A stretch of DNA of 60,482 nt from Comamonas testosteroni. GTDB lineage: Bacteria; Pseudomonadota; Gammaproteobacteria; Burkholderiales; Burkholderiaceae_C. This document shows, piece after piece, positions 1-8,014 of this stretch (position 1 is the first letter of the stretch; each line of letters opens with the position of its first letter). The notes beneath the pieces were generated by a model that saw nothing but the letters and a program-made list of their open reading frames with translations, did no database searches and had not been told where the DNA came from. The position numbers were made by a program, and so were the translations under genes. The stretch is from NCBI RefSeq assembly GCF_003569915.1, contig NZ_KZ984466.1, positions 1-60,482 on the forward strand. Direction: 5' to 3'.

Positions 1-128
1 TGAAGGCTGATCAGCATGGCAACTCCTTGGCACGGGATTGCCATGTTGCCAGAACTGCTTGCAGTACCTCTCGGCCATGCAGCAACGGACGCTTGTTTTT
101 AAGCAGCCAATCGTCCGGGACCCGACAG

Positions 129-446
129 TTACTCGGTAAAAACTTCCTGCAGCGTTGTGAGCACCGCAGTCAATGTCTTGGCTTGGATGGAGCCGGATTT
201 CTTGAACAGTCGGCTCTTGTCCACGGTTCGCAATTGATCCAGCACGATCAGGCCTTTCTTGCCACCATGGGTCACCGGCACCCGGAAAGGAGCCGCGAAA
301 CCCTGCGAGGTCATGGGAGCCACGATCACGGTGCGCAGGTTGTCGTTCAGCTCAGCTGGCGACACGACCACGCAAGGGCGTGTCTTCTGGATTTCGCTAC
401 CCACGGTCGGATCAAGGTTGACCAGCCAGATTTCGCCGCGCTTCAC
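129..446 (-). CDS. PemK/MazF-family mRNA interferase toxin
   Basis: The 105-residue protein begins MKRGEIWLVNLDPTVGSE and contains KTRPCVVVSPAELN and VIVAPMTS, the hallmark blocks of the PemK/MazF endoribonuclease toxin family (SH3-like barrel; cleaves mRNA when free of antitoxin). Length is normal for the family. It is the second gene of a pair: its ATG overlaps the stop of the upstream AbrB-type antitoxin by 4 bp, so translation is probably coupled. The pair would act as an addiction module stabilising the element. It looks intact. Confidence in family is high; exact cleavage specificity cannot be read. Confidence 0.92.
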   Translation of the reverse strand: MKRGEIWLVNLDPTVGSEIQKTRPCVVVSPAELNDNLRTVIVAPMTSQGFAAPFRVPVTHGGKKGLIVLDQLRTVDKSRLFKKSGSIQAKTLTAVLTTLQEVFTE

Positions 447-697
447 CAGTTGCTCTCCTGATCGTCAGCATTGCCAAACTCACCCATGAGCAGTGCATCA
501 CCGCCGTTGGCAGAGATTGCTGCTGCAGCCTCTGCCCAGCCCTCGCGCACCGGCTTGGCGGGCTTGCGCAACACGATGGAGCCACCTTCGACCGCCACGG
601 CTGCGACACTCGCGCCGTCAAGGCCCGCCTGGGCCAACATGGTCTTGGGTATCACGACCCCCTTGCTGTTTCCAATACTGCGAATTGCGATTTGCAT
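443..697 (-). CDS. MazE/AbrB-type antitoxin
   Basis: The 84-residue protein starts MQIAIRSIGNSKGVVIPK, the swapped-hairpin AbrB/MazE DNA-binding fold, followed by a flexible acidic tail (ending ADDQESNW) that would wrap the toxin. The internal ATG at 697 is preferred over an upstream in-frame ATG because it starts exactly at the conserved fold. It precedes and overlaps the PemK-like toxin gene. Such antitoxins bind their own promoter and autorepress; a promoter with TTGACA lies just upstream at 721-748. Confidence 0.88.
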   Translation of the reverse strand: MQIAIRSIGNSKGVVIPKTMLAQAGLDGASVAAVAVEGGSIVLRKPAKPVREGWAEAAAAISANGGDALLMGEFGNADDQESNW

Positions 698-720
698 TTC
701 ATTTCCAATCTGTTGCAACA

Positions 721-748
721 ATGTTATTACCTCAAGGAAATTTGTCAA
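721..748 (-). promoter_or_regulatory. Promoter of the toxin-antitoxin operon
   Basis: On the minus strand a perfect -35 TTGACA (743-748) is followed after 16 bp by TAACAT (721-726). It sits about 25 bp upstream of the antitoxin ATG, so an autorepressing AbrB-type antitoxin could bind here. Confidence 0.55.
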
Positions 749-781
749 GCGAAAATTACAACAGAGTTATAACTTATTTGC

Positions 782-1453
782 TTACACCGCTCCAGCAACA
801 ATGTCCGCTAGGTCAATGGGATCGGCATCTACAAGTCGCTTTACCGTAGTGACACTCTTGACCCCAAGAATCTCCGCTAAGTGCCGGTAATCGTGGCCTT
901 TGCGATATAGCTTTGTCGCAAAAGTTCGACGTGCAGACTGAGCACTACCGCCCTCGATGCCTGCGTTTGAGTGCAGCCTGCTGATATACGCCCCCAGCGC
1001 GTTGCAGGAATAGCTCAAAGCGCCTGATGGCAGCGGTTTTTCGGTCAACCCATACGCCACCCCTGCCTCAGTCAGAAAAATGGCGCTGCGAGGGTCTAGG
1101 CCGCGATATGCGCCATGTTTGACTGTGATCCCGTGCTTTCTCTTCAATCTCCAGGCGAGGTATTCATCCAATGCCTCGCAAACCCGGCTGTTAGTCCAGA
1201 ACAAAGGGCGAGGCACGCCGTTGTGGGCCACCTCTTCACGCACACGACTTTTTTCAAGCACTGAGCCATCAGGCTTGAGGTAGTCGGCCACGGTCAAGCA
1301 GGCAAGCTCAGTGACGCCCAATGCTGTGCCGTACAGCGTCAGCAGCAGCGCTTTGTCCCGCTCCGGCACGCGGCTATAAGCTGCTGTTGCCCGAAGCATG
1401 TGCTCAAAATTTCGGTCGCTCACGACTTGTGGTTTTGCCATCTGGTAATTCAT
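782..1453 (-). CDS. Degenerate tyrosine-recombinase fold protein
   Basis: A 223-residue protein that aligns by eye to the catalytic half of tyrosine recombinases: LYGTALGVTELACL stands where TGLR-x-x-EL normally stands, SARRTFATKLY where H-x-L-R-x-TFA stands, and LGVKSVTTVKRLVD where LGH-x-x-x-TT-x-x-Y stands. The first catalytic Arg, the second-box His and the nucleophilic Tyr are therefore not visible; only the second Arg is kept. It also lacks an N-terminal core-binding domain. It may bind DNA without cutting. An alternative start (MAKPQ) lies 12 bp inside. One of five recombinase-fold genes in this window. Confidence 0.6.
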   Translation of the reverse strand: MNYQMAKPQVVSDRNFEHMLRATAAYSRVPERDKALLLTLYGTALGVTELACLTVADYLKPDGSVLEKSRVREEVAHNGVPRPLFWTNSRVCEALDEYLAWRLKRKHGITVKHGAYRGLDPRSAIFLTEAGVAYGLTEKPLPSGALSYSCNALGAYISRLHSNAGIEGGSAQSARRTFATKLYRKGHDYRHLAEILGVKSVTTVKRLVDADPIDLADIVAGAV

Positions 1454-1591
1454 CCAATTTGCGAATTACCGAGATGCTAACCGAGCAATCCGGGTTATGT
1501 CGGCCTGCAGCCCAGAGCCTGGGCCGTATCAAGGAAAGTGGGGACGCATCTCGAAGAGAATGTATGGATCGCAACCTATACAGGCAACGGC

Positions 1592-2038
1592 ATGAATATC
1601 AAACAACCTAGTGCGTTCGGTGGCTGGGTCTATGTCCTAGAGACAGGCTCTGACTACAACCGATTCAAAGTCGGCAGAACGAAAAACAGCCCGATGCGGA
1701 GAGTGAAAAGTCTTCGCACTGCTGACCCATTATTAGCACTACGAGTAGGTTTCTACATTCCACCTACTCTACCTGGAAAGCTGTCAGTGTGGGAGCGTTG
1801 CGTCCACAGATTCTACGAGTCATGCAGGATTGAGTTCATTGATGAATCAGGGGAAGAGTCTGAATGGTTTCGCGGCAATCCAGGCCAAGCAGTTTTGGAC
1901 ATTGAATGCTTGTTTGAAGAGGTTACTGACTTTTTTGAGCCAGGTTCAACCAAAGTCTGGCGTGCATATGAGCCTGACGTTGTTAGTTTCTATGCGCCAC
2001 CTTCAACGCTTTATGGCGGTATCCCGTGGGGAGCGTGA
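1592..2038 (+). CDS. GIY-YIG-like (T5orf172/MUG113-type) protein
   Basis: A 148-residue protein with GGWVYVLETGSDYNRFKVGR near its start, resembling the GIY-YIG fold in its T5orf172/MUG113 variant (VYVL...FKVGRT, then RV-x-SL). Members are nucleases or nuclease-like proteins of phages and plasmids. The ATG at 1592 starts just before the domain. It is divergent from the recombinase gene at 782-1453. No terminator is obvious directly downstream. Confidence 0.6.
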   Translation: MNIKQPSAFGGWVYVLETGSDYNRFKVGRTKNSPMRRVKSLRTADPLLALRVGFYIPPTLPGKLSVWERCVHRFYESCRIEFIDESGEESEWFRGNPGQAVLDIECLFEEVTDFFEPGSTKVWRAYEPDVVSFYAPPSTLYGGIPWGA

Positions 2039-2403
2039 AACTATTTTTCCGTGATATGGCAGAAGCGAAAGGAAGCTGCGGAATGGATAAAAACCGGCGC
2101 TCTACATAAGGCAGACGAATTTGTCTGCGCATGAAACCCGAGACTTCCATTGCGCAATACCGCCCTCTTCCTTACCCATTGCCCCGGCCTAGTGCTCGCC
2201 TCAGCTGCATGCGCTGCAGCGATTATTTCAGCGTCCGCGCTGCTGTGTTATGGCCTGTATTGGATCGACCAGTTTTGAGGCAAAACAACTCCCAAAAGGC
2301 GGGGTGCATTTCGCGCTCGCCCGCCTCCCACTTCTGCCATGAGCGGGTGTTTGCGTGCACCAGGACAGCGGCTGCAGCATGGGTCAGGCCAGCGCCACCA
2401 ATG
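2039..2403. other. No confident gene
   Basis: About 365 bp between the GIY-YIG gene and the terminator of the next minus-strand gene. A plus-strand ATG frame from 2131 lacks coding character. In another frame a TTG start near 2153 would give a short peptide with a hydrophobic stretch (SAACAAAIISASALLCYG); this is noted but not called. Confidence 0.4.
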
Positions 2404-2445
2404 AAAAAAGCCCAGACACCCCGTTAGGAGTGATCTGGGCTTTTT
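2404..2445. terminator. Bidirectional intrinsic terminator
   Basis: AAAAAAGCCCAG pairs with CTGGGCTTTTT around a 19-nt loop. On the minus strand it lies just after the gene ending at 2473. Confidence 0.85.
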
Positions 2446-2472
2446 GGTACAGGTGGCCTAATTCAAGATCAA

Positions 2473-3285
2473 TCAGGTGCCCTGATGGAAGATCAGGTAG
2501 GCCATGTTGTCAGCTACTGCTTTGGAAATCACAGGCTGCAGTTTCTCGGGGATGTTCTCCATCTCACGAGAGAGATTGAGTATGAATTCCCAGATACCAC
2601 TTGTGCCGTTATTTGTATGGGCAAAGCATGCATTGCGTTCTACCCATGACCACTCCGGCACTTGCTCAGGTACATCGTAGTCACCCACGATGTCTTGCAT
2701 CATGATCTCTCGGACCTCGGAAGCAACCGCGCCAGGAAGAATTTCTTCCTCTGCATTGTCGCTTTCTAAAACAGAATCATCGACAAGACGCTCTAGGATG
2801 TCATCCACTAACGCTGAGCTGGTGCCCAGGTTGTGATCCAAGTGCTCTTCACGAGATACCCACAGGTCTGAAATCACGCCTTCAGAAGTCGCGTTCATGT
2901 GCAGTTCGCCGGGTTCATCTTCACCAGGAACGAATACGTTCTTGTAGATGATCCGTACCCCGTTAGGGGCGGGTGAAAAGGTTTGTCCGCCGTCGAGGCT
3001 CACAAGCAATTCAGTCTGCTCTGTCAGGGCATCCTGCTCGCTTCCTTGAGTATTCAGTTCGACCACGACCTCACCAACCTCTTGGGTCAACTTGGGTTGA
3101 TCGGACTTCATCCACGCTGCGAGTGAGTCTCGAAATATATCCACCTTAGGCAATCCAGCAAGGCTGTCTGCTGCGGGCTTGATGCAAATCTCGTGGGCAT
3201 GAGGGTTCAGCGCATTTACTTGCTCACGTTGAACCGTGGCCAGGTTGGCTGCTGCCTGAACTGTAGAGTTGGTTTGATTTTTCAT
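2473..3285 (-). CDS. Unknown protein, leader-controlled
   Basis: A 270-residue acidic soluble protein with no recognised domain. It starts MKNQTNSTVQAAANLATV, an N-terminal style (QT..T.QAA..LAT) shared with the gene at 3553-4206 and more loosely with those at 7447, 8366 and 39451. The ATG directly follows a structured leader (3286-3392), which fixes the start. It is monocistronic, with its own terminator at 2404-2445. Confidence 0.75.
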   Translation of the reverse strand: MKNQTNSTVQAAANLATVQREQVNALNPHAHEICIKPAADSLAGLPKVDIFRDSLAAWMKSDQPKLTQEVGEVVVELNTQGSEQDALTEQTELLVSLDGGQTFSPAPNGVRIIYKNVFVPGEDEPGELHMNATSEGVISDLWVSREEHLDHNLGTSSALVDDILERLVDDSVLESDNAEEEILPGAVASEVREIMMQDIVGDYDVPEQVPEWSWVERNACFAHTNNGTSGIWEFILNLSREMENIPEKLQPVISKAVADNMAYLIFHQGT

Positions 3286-3403
3286 GTCTATCTCCGAAAG
3301 GAATAGACAGGCACCAGCCCAAAGGGCAGCAAGTGCCCGTCTGGGTGGTTAAAGAAAGATGGCACAAAGCCACAACTTGCCGAAGCGAAGTGCGTTGATT
3401 CTA
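3286..3403 (-). promoter_or_regulatory. Structured 5' leader, copy 1 (gene 2473-3285)
   Basis: Last hairpin: GTCTAT (mRNA sense) pairs with ATAGAC, enclosing the Shine-Dalgarno and ending at the ATG. Middle hairpin uses CCCA/TGGG and GGGCA/TGCCC. Upstream are TGGCTTTGTGCCA and GCTTCGGC. A TAGAAT -10 is at 3398-3403 with TTCACA 17 bp further upstream. Confidence 0.85.
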
Positions 3404-3494
3404 TGGCAATCAGAAAGCGGTGTGAAGCAGCAGGCCTGCATCTTGCCTTCGTGGCCAGCGCGCCAAAGGCAACTACAAACCGGCCACGCAAAAG

Positions 3495-3537
3495 AAAAAA
3501 GCCCAGTCACTCCGAAGAGCGATCAGGGCTTTGTTTT
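3495..3537 (-). terminator. Intrinsic terminator
   Basis: AAAAAAGCCC..GGGCTTTGTTTT hairpin just downstream of the gene ending at 3553. Confidence 0.75.
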
Positions 3538-3552
3538 GAGAGGAATCCAGTC

Positions 3553-4206
3553 TCACCAGTGCTTAATTTTAATAAGTGGCAAAACGTGGCAGTAGGTTTG
3601 CGGAAGTCGCCAGAGTTTACGACCGGAGCCGGCAAAGTCAGCTACTACCGTGCCAGTAGGCCCGAAATCCCCAATATTGGAGTTCCGGTATTCAGTTCCA
3701 TTTTGCTCGTCTGCAAGAAACCAACCACAAGGTACTGGCAAATGGGCTTTTTCGTGGGCATACAAGAAACTCTGCAGTGGAACTACGAATGCTGATCCAT
3801 CGTTATCAGCCCAGTTGCAGTCTAATGGCCCACCTTCAGTATCAAGAAGTCGTTCCGAAGCCCTCAGCCCGCAGCAAAACACAGTCTCGGTGTTTGGTAG
3901 CGGCGGAACTATGACAGCCTCATCGTTGATCGACTCGATTCTTTTGGAAGGGTCAGACTTTTTCATAGCGTAATGAACACGCAACCCGACTTCAGCGCAT
4001 AGTCGTTCGGCCATTTCGGTCATGGCATCTTGGATGCCAATGACGAAAAGCATGTCAGGTCTAATATTCATCTGTAGGTCTTGGACTTGGGACATCTCTA
4101 ATGCTGATGCATTTTTAGCACCTGCATCATGCACATTTCCATGAGAAATATGATGTGTAGCCAAGGTAGATGCAGCCTGAGCTGCAGTGCTGGTTTGATA
4201 GGTCAT
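3553..4206 (-). CDS. Unknown protein, leader-controlled
   Basis: A 217-residue protein without a recognised domain, starting MTYQTSTAAQAASTLATHH. The start at 4206 is chosen because the conserved leader ends there; the reading frame continues upstream, but that part is leader sequence. The N-terminal QTST.AQAAS.LAT matches the protein encoded at 2473-3285, while the rest does not visibly align. It has its own leader and terminator. Confidence 0.75.
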   Translation of the reverse strand: MTYQTSTAAQAASTLATHHISHGNVHDAGAKNASALEMSQVQDLQMNIRPDMLFVIGIQDAMTEMAERLCAEVGLRVHYAMKKSDPSKRIESINDEAVIVPPLPNTETVFCCGLRASERLLDTEGGPLDCNWADNDGSAFVVPLQSFLYAHEKAHLPVPCGWFLADEQNGTEYRNSNIGDFGPTGTVVADFAGSGRKLWRLPQTYCHVLPLIKIKHW

Positions 4207-4325
4207 GGCATCTCTCAAAGGTTGAGGCAGACACCGGCCCTGATAGGGCAGCAAGTGCCAGTCAGGGGGTAAAAGAAAGGATGGCGCGAGGCCACAACTT
4301 GCCGAAGCGAAGTGCTTTGATTCTA
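4207..4325 (-). promoter_or_regulatory. Structured 5' leader, copy 2 (gene 3553-4206)
   Basis: Middle hairpin CCCTGA/TCAGGG with an inner TGGCA/TGCC. Small hairpin TGGCCTCGCGCCA and upstream GCTTCGGC. TAGAAT -10 at 4320-4325 within ATTGCCATAGAATCAA, nearly identical to copy 1. Confidence 0.85.
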
Positions 4326-4486
4326 TGGCAATTACTGAGCATTGAGCAGCGATGTATGTCGGGCACTCCTTACTGCTTACAGTGCATGAAGTTTTACTTT
4401 CATACCAGTCATGGATGAACTCTACTGTACTGTTTGGGCGCAATAGGTACTTTGACACCTCGCACGCGAATTTGCATCATCAATAG

Positions 4487-4726
4487 ATGACCTTTTCAAA
4501 CCACTTCATCAACGCACGCATCGCTGCAGCAATGGGCGAATCAAACTTGCGACCTTTGCCAGACTACCTTGGGAATGATGAGGACGGGAAACGTTTTGTG
4601 GATGCGGCAGATGAGCTGCTAAAGGATGAAGAGTTAAATCCCGAAGCAGGCTCCATGTTGGATGTCCTGCTTGAGCATCAGGGGCCAGTTCTCTATCGAG
4701 TGACCTTGCTTGGACTGGTGCGCTAA
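4487..4726 (+). CDS. Small unknown protein
   Basis: A 79-residue acidic protein (MTFSNHFINARIAAAMGESN) with no recognised domain, on the opposite strand to its neighbours. It is followed by a strong bidirectional terminator at 4747-4790. A TTGACA lies about 30 bp upstream but its -10 is poor. Composition looks coding; no homology is claimed. Confidence 0.5.
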   Translation: MTFSNHFINARIAAAMGESNLRPLPDYLGNDEDGKRFVDAADELLKDEELNPEAGSMLDVLLEHQGPVLYRVTLLGLVR

Positions 4727-4746
4727 CAAAGGCCGTAAGCAATAAG

Positions 4747-4790
4747 AAAAACCCAGCTACTCTGAAACGGAGTGAGCTGGGTTTATTTTG
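4747..4790. terminator. Bidirectional intrinsic terminator
   Basis: AAAAACCCAGCT..AGCTGGGTTTATTTT hairpin between convergent genes. Confidence 0.8.
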
Positions 4791-4821
4791 TTTGGCAATT
4801 TAATGCCGAGGAGGTCAAGTG

Positions 4822-5165
4822 TCAATCATCGCTACTAGGATTAAACTTCACATCAGGAGAGCTAATCCATGCGTCGCATATATCCTTGACTTCATTGAGT
4901 AAATTGCACATGCCTTCAGGCATACCTTCATGTTCATCCCGGCCCCCAAATTTTTCAATCAGGGAGTCAAAGATTTCATCGTTGCAAAGATTGCCAATGT
5001 CGTTTGCATCGTAGAAGTTATCGATGTCACCATAACTTCTTAAATGCTTTTGGTGGTTTTGTAAGACTCAGAGCCAATCAGTGCGACCTTTTCAGCTATA
5101 GATAGTCCAGCGAATGCCGCGCCACTCATGAAGATGAATGCGGCTGAAATAATAGTCTTCTTCAT
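4822..5165 (-). pseudogene. Frameshifted small exported protein
   Basis: From the ATG at 5165 a signal peptide is read (MKKTIISAAFIFMSGAAFAG) and the frame stops after 41 codons at 5040. In the next frame, with no start of its own, a coding-like acidic stretch (GDIDNFYDANDIGNLCNDE) runs to a stop at 4822. The two parts join if one base is lost or gained within a short A/C-rich run near 5045, suggesting an inactivated gene of about 114 codons or a sequencing error. A TTGCGTCAAA motif lies at 5180-5188. Function unknown. Confidence 0.5.
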
Positions 5166-5224
5166 ATATCGCTTTTAATTTGACGCAAAAGCATATTTTG
5201 TCGGTGCTCCTAACATTCATTAAT

Positions 5225-5270
5225 GAAAAAAACCCAGCCAATTCCGAAACGGAAATGAGCTGGGTTTTTT
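5225..5270 (-). terminator. Intrinsic terminator
   Basis: AAAAAACCCAGC..GCTGGGTTTTTT hairpin downstream of the gene ending at 5310. Confidence 0.8.
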
Positions 5271-5309
5271 AGGTCATCAGAAAACAATGTTTTCTTCAGA
5301 ATAGTTTGC

Positions 5310-5498
5310 TTAGTGAGTGCCGAAAATTCTGTTCCAGCGCTCAACTACTTGAACCGCCTTGCGGTGATTCTTTTCAAATCGCACTGGCTGGAGTTCAGCC
5401 GGTGTGGCCGGTGGCAGAGTCGAGCATTCCTTGTCTGACCATTTACGGCTAATTGCATAACCCTTTTTGGCTGAGTGGCCTTCAATGTAAAGTCGCAT
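5310..5498 (-). CDS. Small basic unknown protein
   Basis: A 62-residue basic protein (MRLYIEGHSAKKGYAISRK) lying 13 bp after the end of the 5512-6129 gene, so the two form an operon closed by the terminator at 5225-5270. No domain recognised. Confidence 0.6.
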   Translation of the reverse strand: MRLYIEGHSAKKGYAISRKWSDKECSTLPPATPAELQPVRFEKNHRKAVQVVERWNRIFGTH

Positions 5499-5511
5499 TG
5501 CTTATTGCTCC

Positions 5512-6129
5512 TTAACCTGCAGTGACAAGTGTTGGAGCGATGGCAATGTGACGATGCAGTCGAATAGCATTTTCATCGCCTTCAGAGTCAATGCAGATAA
5601 ATGAGCCGCCAACCCATTTGCCATTTTCAATTCCTGTTTCGGTGAATGTGACGCTGTATGAGCCGTCTTCATCTACCCAGGTGAAATGGATGATTTCGTT
5701 ATCAGGCTCTCCTGTCAGTGGCGCTGTATTCCAGCTTGTAAGCAGGGGGCTTGAACTAACTTCAGCCGAGTCAGCACGGGTCAGGAGATCTATGAACTCC
5801 TGAATTTTGGCTTTCTTGGCGTCTTCAAACTTTTCAATGTCCTTCTTGGGGCAAAAGACTGAATGAATTGCTTCTGTTTGATCTGCAGAGTACACGTCAA
5901 GGAGTAGTCCCCTATCAATGTAGTTCACGCTTGTATCGCCCCAGCCTTTGCGACCGATGTAGATGCGCTCACCTTCAGTAGATGGGCTTAACTCAATGTC
6001 AATGATTTCTGAGAGCTTGATGCTCACTGGATCATTGGTAATGGCTCTCAGCTTTGCAATGCCAGCTTCAAGATGAGCAACCAGAGCGGTTGCTTCCATA
6101 CCTTCAAAGGTGTCGGTTGTGTTTGTCAT
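5512..6129 (-). CDS. Unknown protein, leader-controlled
   Basis: A 205-residue acidic protein (MTNTTDTFEGMEATALVAHL) with no recognised domain. Start fixed by the conserved leader ending at 6130. First gene of a two-gene operon with the small gene at 5310-5498. Confidence 0.75.
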   Translation of the reverse strand: MTNTTDTFEGMEATALVAHLEAGIAKLRAITNDPVSIKLSEIIDIELSPSTEGERIYIGRKGWGDTSVNYIDRGLLLDVYSADQTEAIHSVFCPKKDIEKFEDAKKAKIQEFIDLLTRADSAEVSSSPLLTSWNTAPLTGEPDNEIIHFTWVDEDGSYSVTFTETGIENGKWVGGSFICIDSEGDENAIRLHRHIAIAPTLVTAG

Positions 6130-6235
6130 GATGTCGTCTCAGGTTTATGAAGACGAGCACCGGCCCTGTTGGGCATCAAGTGCCCGACTAGGGAAGGAAC
6201 TGGCTAACCCGTGGGGGGCCAGGCTGGTTAAGTTA
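6130..6235 (-). promoter_or_regulatory. Structured 5' leader, copy 3 (gene 5512-6129)
   Basis: Last hairpin TCGTCT/AGACGA (6134-6139 with 6151-6156). Middle hairpin CCCT/AGGG plus GGGCA/TGCCC. First hairpin CTGGC/GCCAG with a longer loop than usual. Confidence 0.8.
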
Positions 6236-6240
6236 CACCG

Positions 6241-6549
6241 TCATGCAGCTGATAAATCAGCTTGTGAAGTAACTTTGGATAGGATTTTTTGCGCAATTAA
6301 CTCTGCGCCCGAAGATGGGTCAAAAAGGCCGATTGCACCCTGGTGAAAGTGCCTGGCCCAAAGGCCAATGAAGCTCCCGTGCAGGTTTCCGCACTTGCCA
6401 AAGAAGAACTCAGGAGTGGCTGCGAGACCGCAGAACTTCTTGTCCCACCCTGCTGCCAGCAGAATTTCGTTGACTTGTAGCTCAACTTTTCTCAGATCAG
6501 CAGTGGCAATAGGTTTAACACTGAAAGAAGTAGCAACTTCAAACTTCAT
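6241..6549 (-). CDS. Unknown protein, leader-controlled
   Basis: A 102-residue protein starting MKFEVATSFSVKPIATADL. The frame is open further upstream but that part is leader. No recognised domain. It lies directly after the 6646-7026 gene and shares its strand; the copy of the leader between them lacks a clear -10, so it may be transcribed from the gene before. Confidence 0.7.
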   Translation of the reverse strand: MKFEVATSFSVKPIATADLRKVELQVNEILLAAGWDKKFCGLAATPEFFFGKCGNLHGSFIGLWARHFHQGAIGLFDPSSGAELIAQKILSKVTSQADLSAA

Positions 6550-6640
6550 ATCCGTCTCATGGTGGTGAGATGGGCACCGCCCCATCACGGGCATGTGCCC
6601 ATCGGGTTGGTGGAGTAGGTTTAAGGCTGGCTGCAGAAAC
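6550..6640 (-). promoter_or_regulatory. Structured 5' leader, copy 4 (gene 6241-6549)
   Basis: Middle hairpin GGGCA/TGCCC flanked by CCC/GGG. Last hairpin TCTC/GAGA around CACCACCAT. The CTGGC-type hairpin is shortened. Confidence 0.7.
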
Positions 6641-6645
6641 TCAAT

Positions 6646-7026
6646 CTAGGCCTTCTTTTTGGCACTTGATTTTGCTTCCTCATAGCGCTCAAGGAGTTGG
6701 TCGTCGCGCATGGTCTTTGAGGTCTCTATGCCTGCGCCGTACTTGGCCCAGCATAGAACGCCTTTTTCCCCGTGCTCATCGACTCCTTTGGAGTCTTTGT
6801 GCGCTTGAGCAAATATCAGATCGAACATCTTCTCTCGCTTTGCGAGAGGAATGGTTTCGGTGAGGTTGATGCCGCGAGCGTTTGCCAATGCCTGTATTGC
6901 CGGTCGGTATCCGCTTTGAAACGAACCGATTTCTGGATGTAAAGCAAAGACATATCCGCCTGTTTGCGCGCTGTAAACAGGGCGTTCGCAGGTCGGAAGC
7001 GAGTCAAAGAATTCGTCAGTGGTCAT
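6646..7026 (-). CDS. Unknown protein, leader-controlled
   Basis: A 126-residue protein starting MTTDEFFDSLPTCERPVYSA with a Lys/Ala-rich tail ending SSAKKKA. Start at 7026 fixed by the leader; the frame is open upstream to 7341 but runs through leader and terminator. No recognised domain. Confidence 0.7.
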   Translation of the reverse strand: MTTDEFFDSLPTCERPVYSAQTGGYVFALHPEIGSFQSGYRPAIQALANARGINLTETIPLAKREKMFDLIFAQAHKDSKGVDEHGEKGVLCWAKYGAGIETSKTMRDDQLLERYEEAKSSAKKKA

Positions 7027-7140
7027 GTGGAGTCCTGTCGGTGATGAGCAAGCTCCAGGCCGAGAGGCATGGTGCCCGCTCGGGTTGAGTAAAGCTGACG
7101 CTGAGGCCAGAAATTGCACAGAGCAATCCTTCGGTATGGT
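7027..7140 (-). promoter_or_regulatory. Structured 5' leader, copy 5 (gene 6646-7026)
   Basis: Middle hairpin CCGAG/CTCGG with GGCA/TGCC; last hairpin GGAG/CTCC; upstream hairpin ATTGC-tctgt-GCAAT is perfect. TACCAT -10 candidate at 7135-7140. Confidence 0.8.
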
Positions 7141-7186
7141 ACGCCCGATTGAAAGGCGTATCAAGACGGCTGGGCGCGATTTGGCC

Positions 7187-7233
7187 AAAAAGAAAATCCA
7201 GCTACCCCGAAAGGGATGAGCTGGATTGTTTGT
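7187..7233 (-). terminator. Intrinsic terminator
   Basis: AATCCAGCTACCCC..GATGAGCTGGATT hairpin flanked by A and T runs, downstream of the gene ending at 7262. Confidence 0.65.
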
Positions 7234-7261
7234 GTGAAAACAGAATTGGTTTGGTTTCACT

Positions 7262-7450
7262 TCAAGAGTTGGGGCATTGCTTACTAGCTTCGTCCCACTT
7301 CTTGAGGGCCAAGTCATGCGATGAAGCTTGAACTTGCCCAATCACCACCCTGTTGCCAAGGAAGCGTTTTTGCGACTTTGCATTGCCTGGCCATGCCAAG
7401 CGTTGCCCAGTCAAGTTGCTGAAGATGATCGACCAAGTTTGTTCAATCAT
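7262..7450 (-). CDS. Small unknown protein
   Basis: A 62-residue protein (MIEQTWSIIFSNLTGQRLAW) whose ATG overlaps the stop of the upstream gene in an ATGA arrangement (7447-7450), indicating translational coupling. A terminator follows. No recognised domain. Confidence 0.6.
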   Translation of the reverse strand: MIEQTWSIIFSNLTGQRLAWPGNAKSQKRFLGNRVVIGQVQASSHDLALKKWDEASKQCPNS

Positions 7451-7890
7451 GCTTGGGCACCTGATTCTTGTTGCACGGTGCTCTGGGAAAACAGGAGCGG
7501 TGATGCGTCATATGCGTCACTGACGCCAGTATCGCAATCAAGAAGACGGGAAGCTGTCTGGGTTTGCTCTGCGACCTCCAGGAGAGGCTGAGAGAAAACA
7601 TCCAGTGCATTTTCCACTTCTTCTGGCCATGCTGCAGTGATGAATCCATCGCTGAATTCAATGCAGAACATCTGCCCACATTCGTGAGCGTCGTAGGTCG
7701 TAGGATCTACGATGCCCAGGATTTTGAAGTCTTGGGCATTGCGCTCTGCGAGCTGTTCATAGCAAGCAACGAAATTGCCTGTGCGCCCTGTGGTGAAGTG
7801 CTTGATGCACACCACTGTCTCGCCCGAACCGCCTTGCAGGGTTGTCTGCGAAGCGCTCTGAGAAACAAGGGTTTCGGTTTGATTTTGCAT
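7447..7890 (-). CDS. Unknown protein, leader-controlled
   Basis: A 147-residue acidic protein starting MQNQTETLVSQSASQTTLQ; the first residues resemble those of the proteins at 2473 and 39451. No recognised domain. Start fixed by the leader ending at 7891. First gene of a coupled pair with 7262-7450. Confidence 0.75.
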   Translation of the reverse strand: MQNQTETLVSQSASQTTLQGGSGETVVCIKHFTTGRTGNFVACYEQLAERNAQDFKILGIVDPTTYDAHECGQMFCIEFSDGFITAAWPEEVENALDVFSQPLLEVAEQTQTASRLLDCDTGVSDAYDASPLLFSQSTVQQESGAQA

Positions 7891-8014
7891 TTTCCATCTC
7901 CTAGAAGGAAGGGATGGACACCAGCCCAACGGGCAAGGTGCCCAAAGGGTTGGTGTGAAAGTGATGTTGGCAAAAAGCCAAGTGAAATGCCTAAGCAATC
8001 AACTTGAAATTTTA
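7891..8014 (-). promoter_or_regulatory. Structured 5' leader, copy 6 (gene 7447-7890)
   Basis: Last hairpin TCCATC/GATGGA; middle TTGGGCA/TGCCC with CCC/GGG; first TTGGC-ttttt-GCCAA. The TAAAAT -10 (8009-8014) overlaps the stop codon of the preceding gene. Confidence 0.85.

Noticed and set aside
27..461. Plus-strand open frame over the toxin gene
   Set aside because: Antisense shadow of the PemK/MazF-like gene.
2131..2427. Plus-strand open frame before the first terminator
   Set aside because: Runs into the terminator hairpin, no Shine-Dalgarno, and no protein-like pattern.
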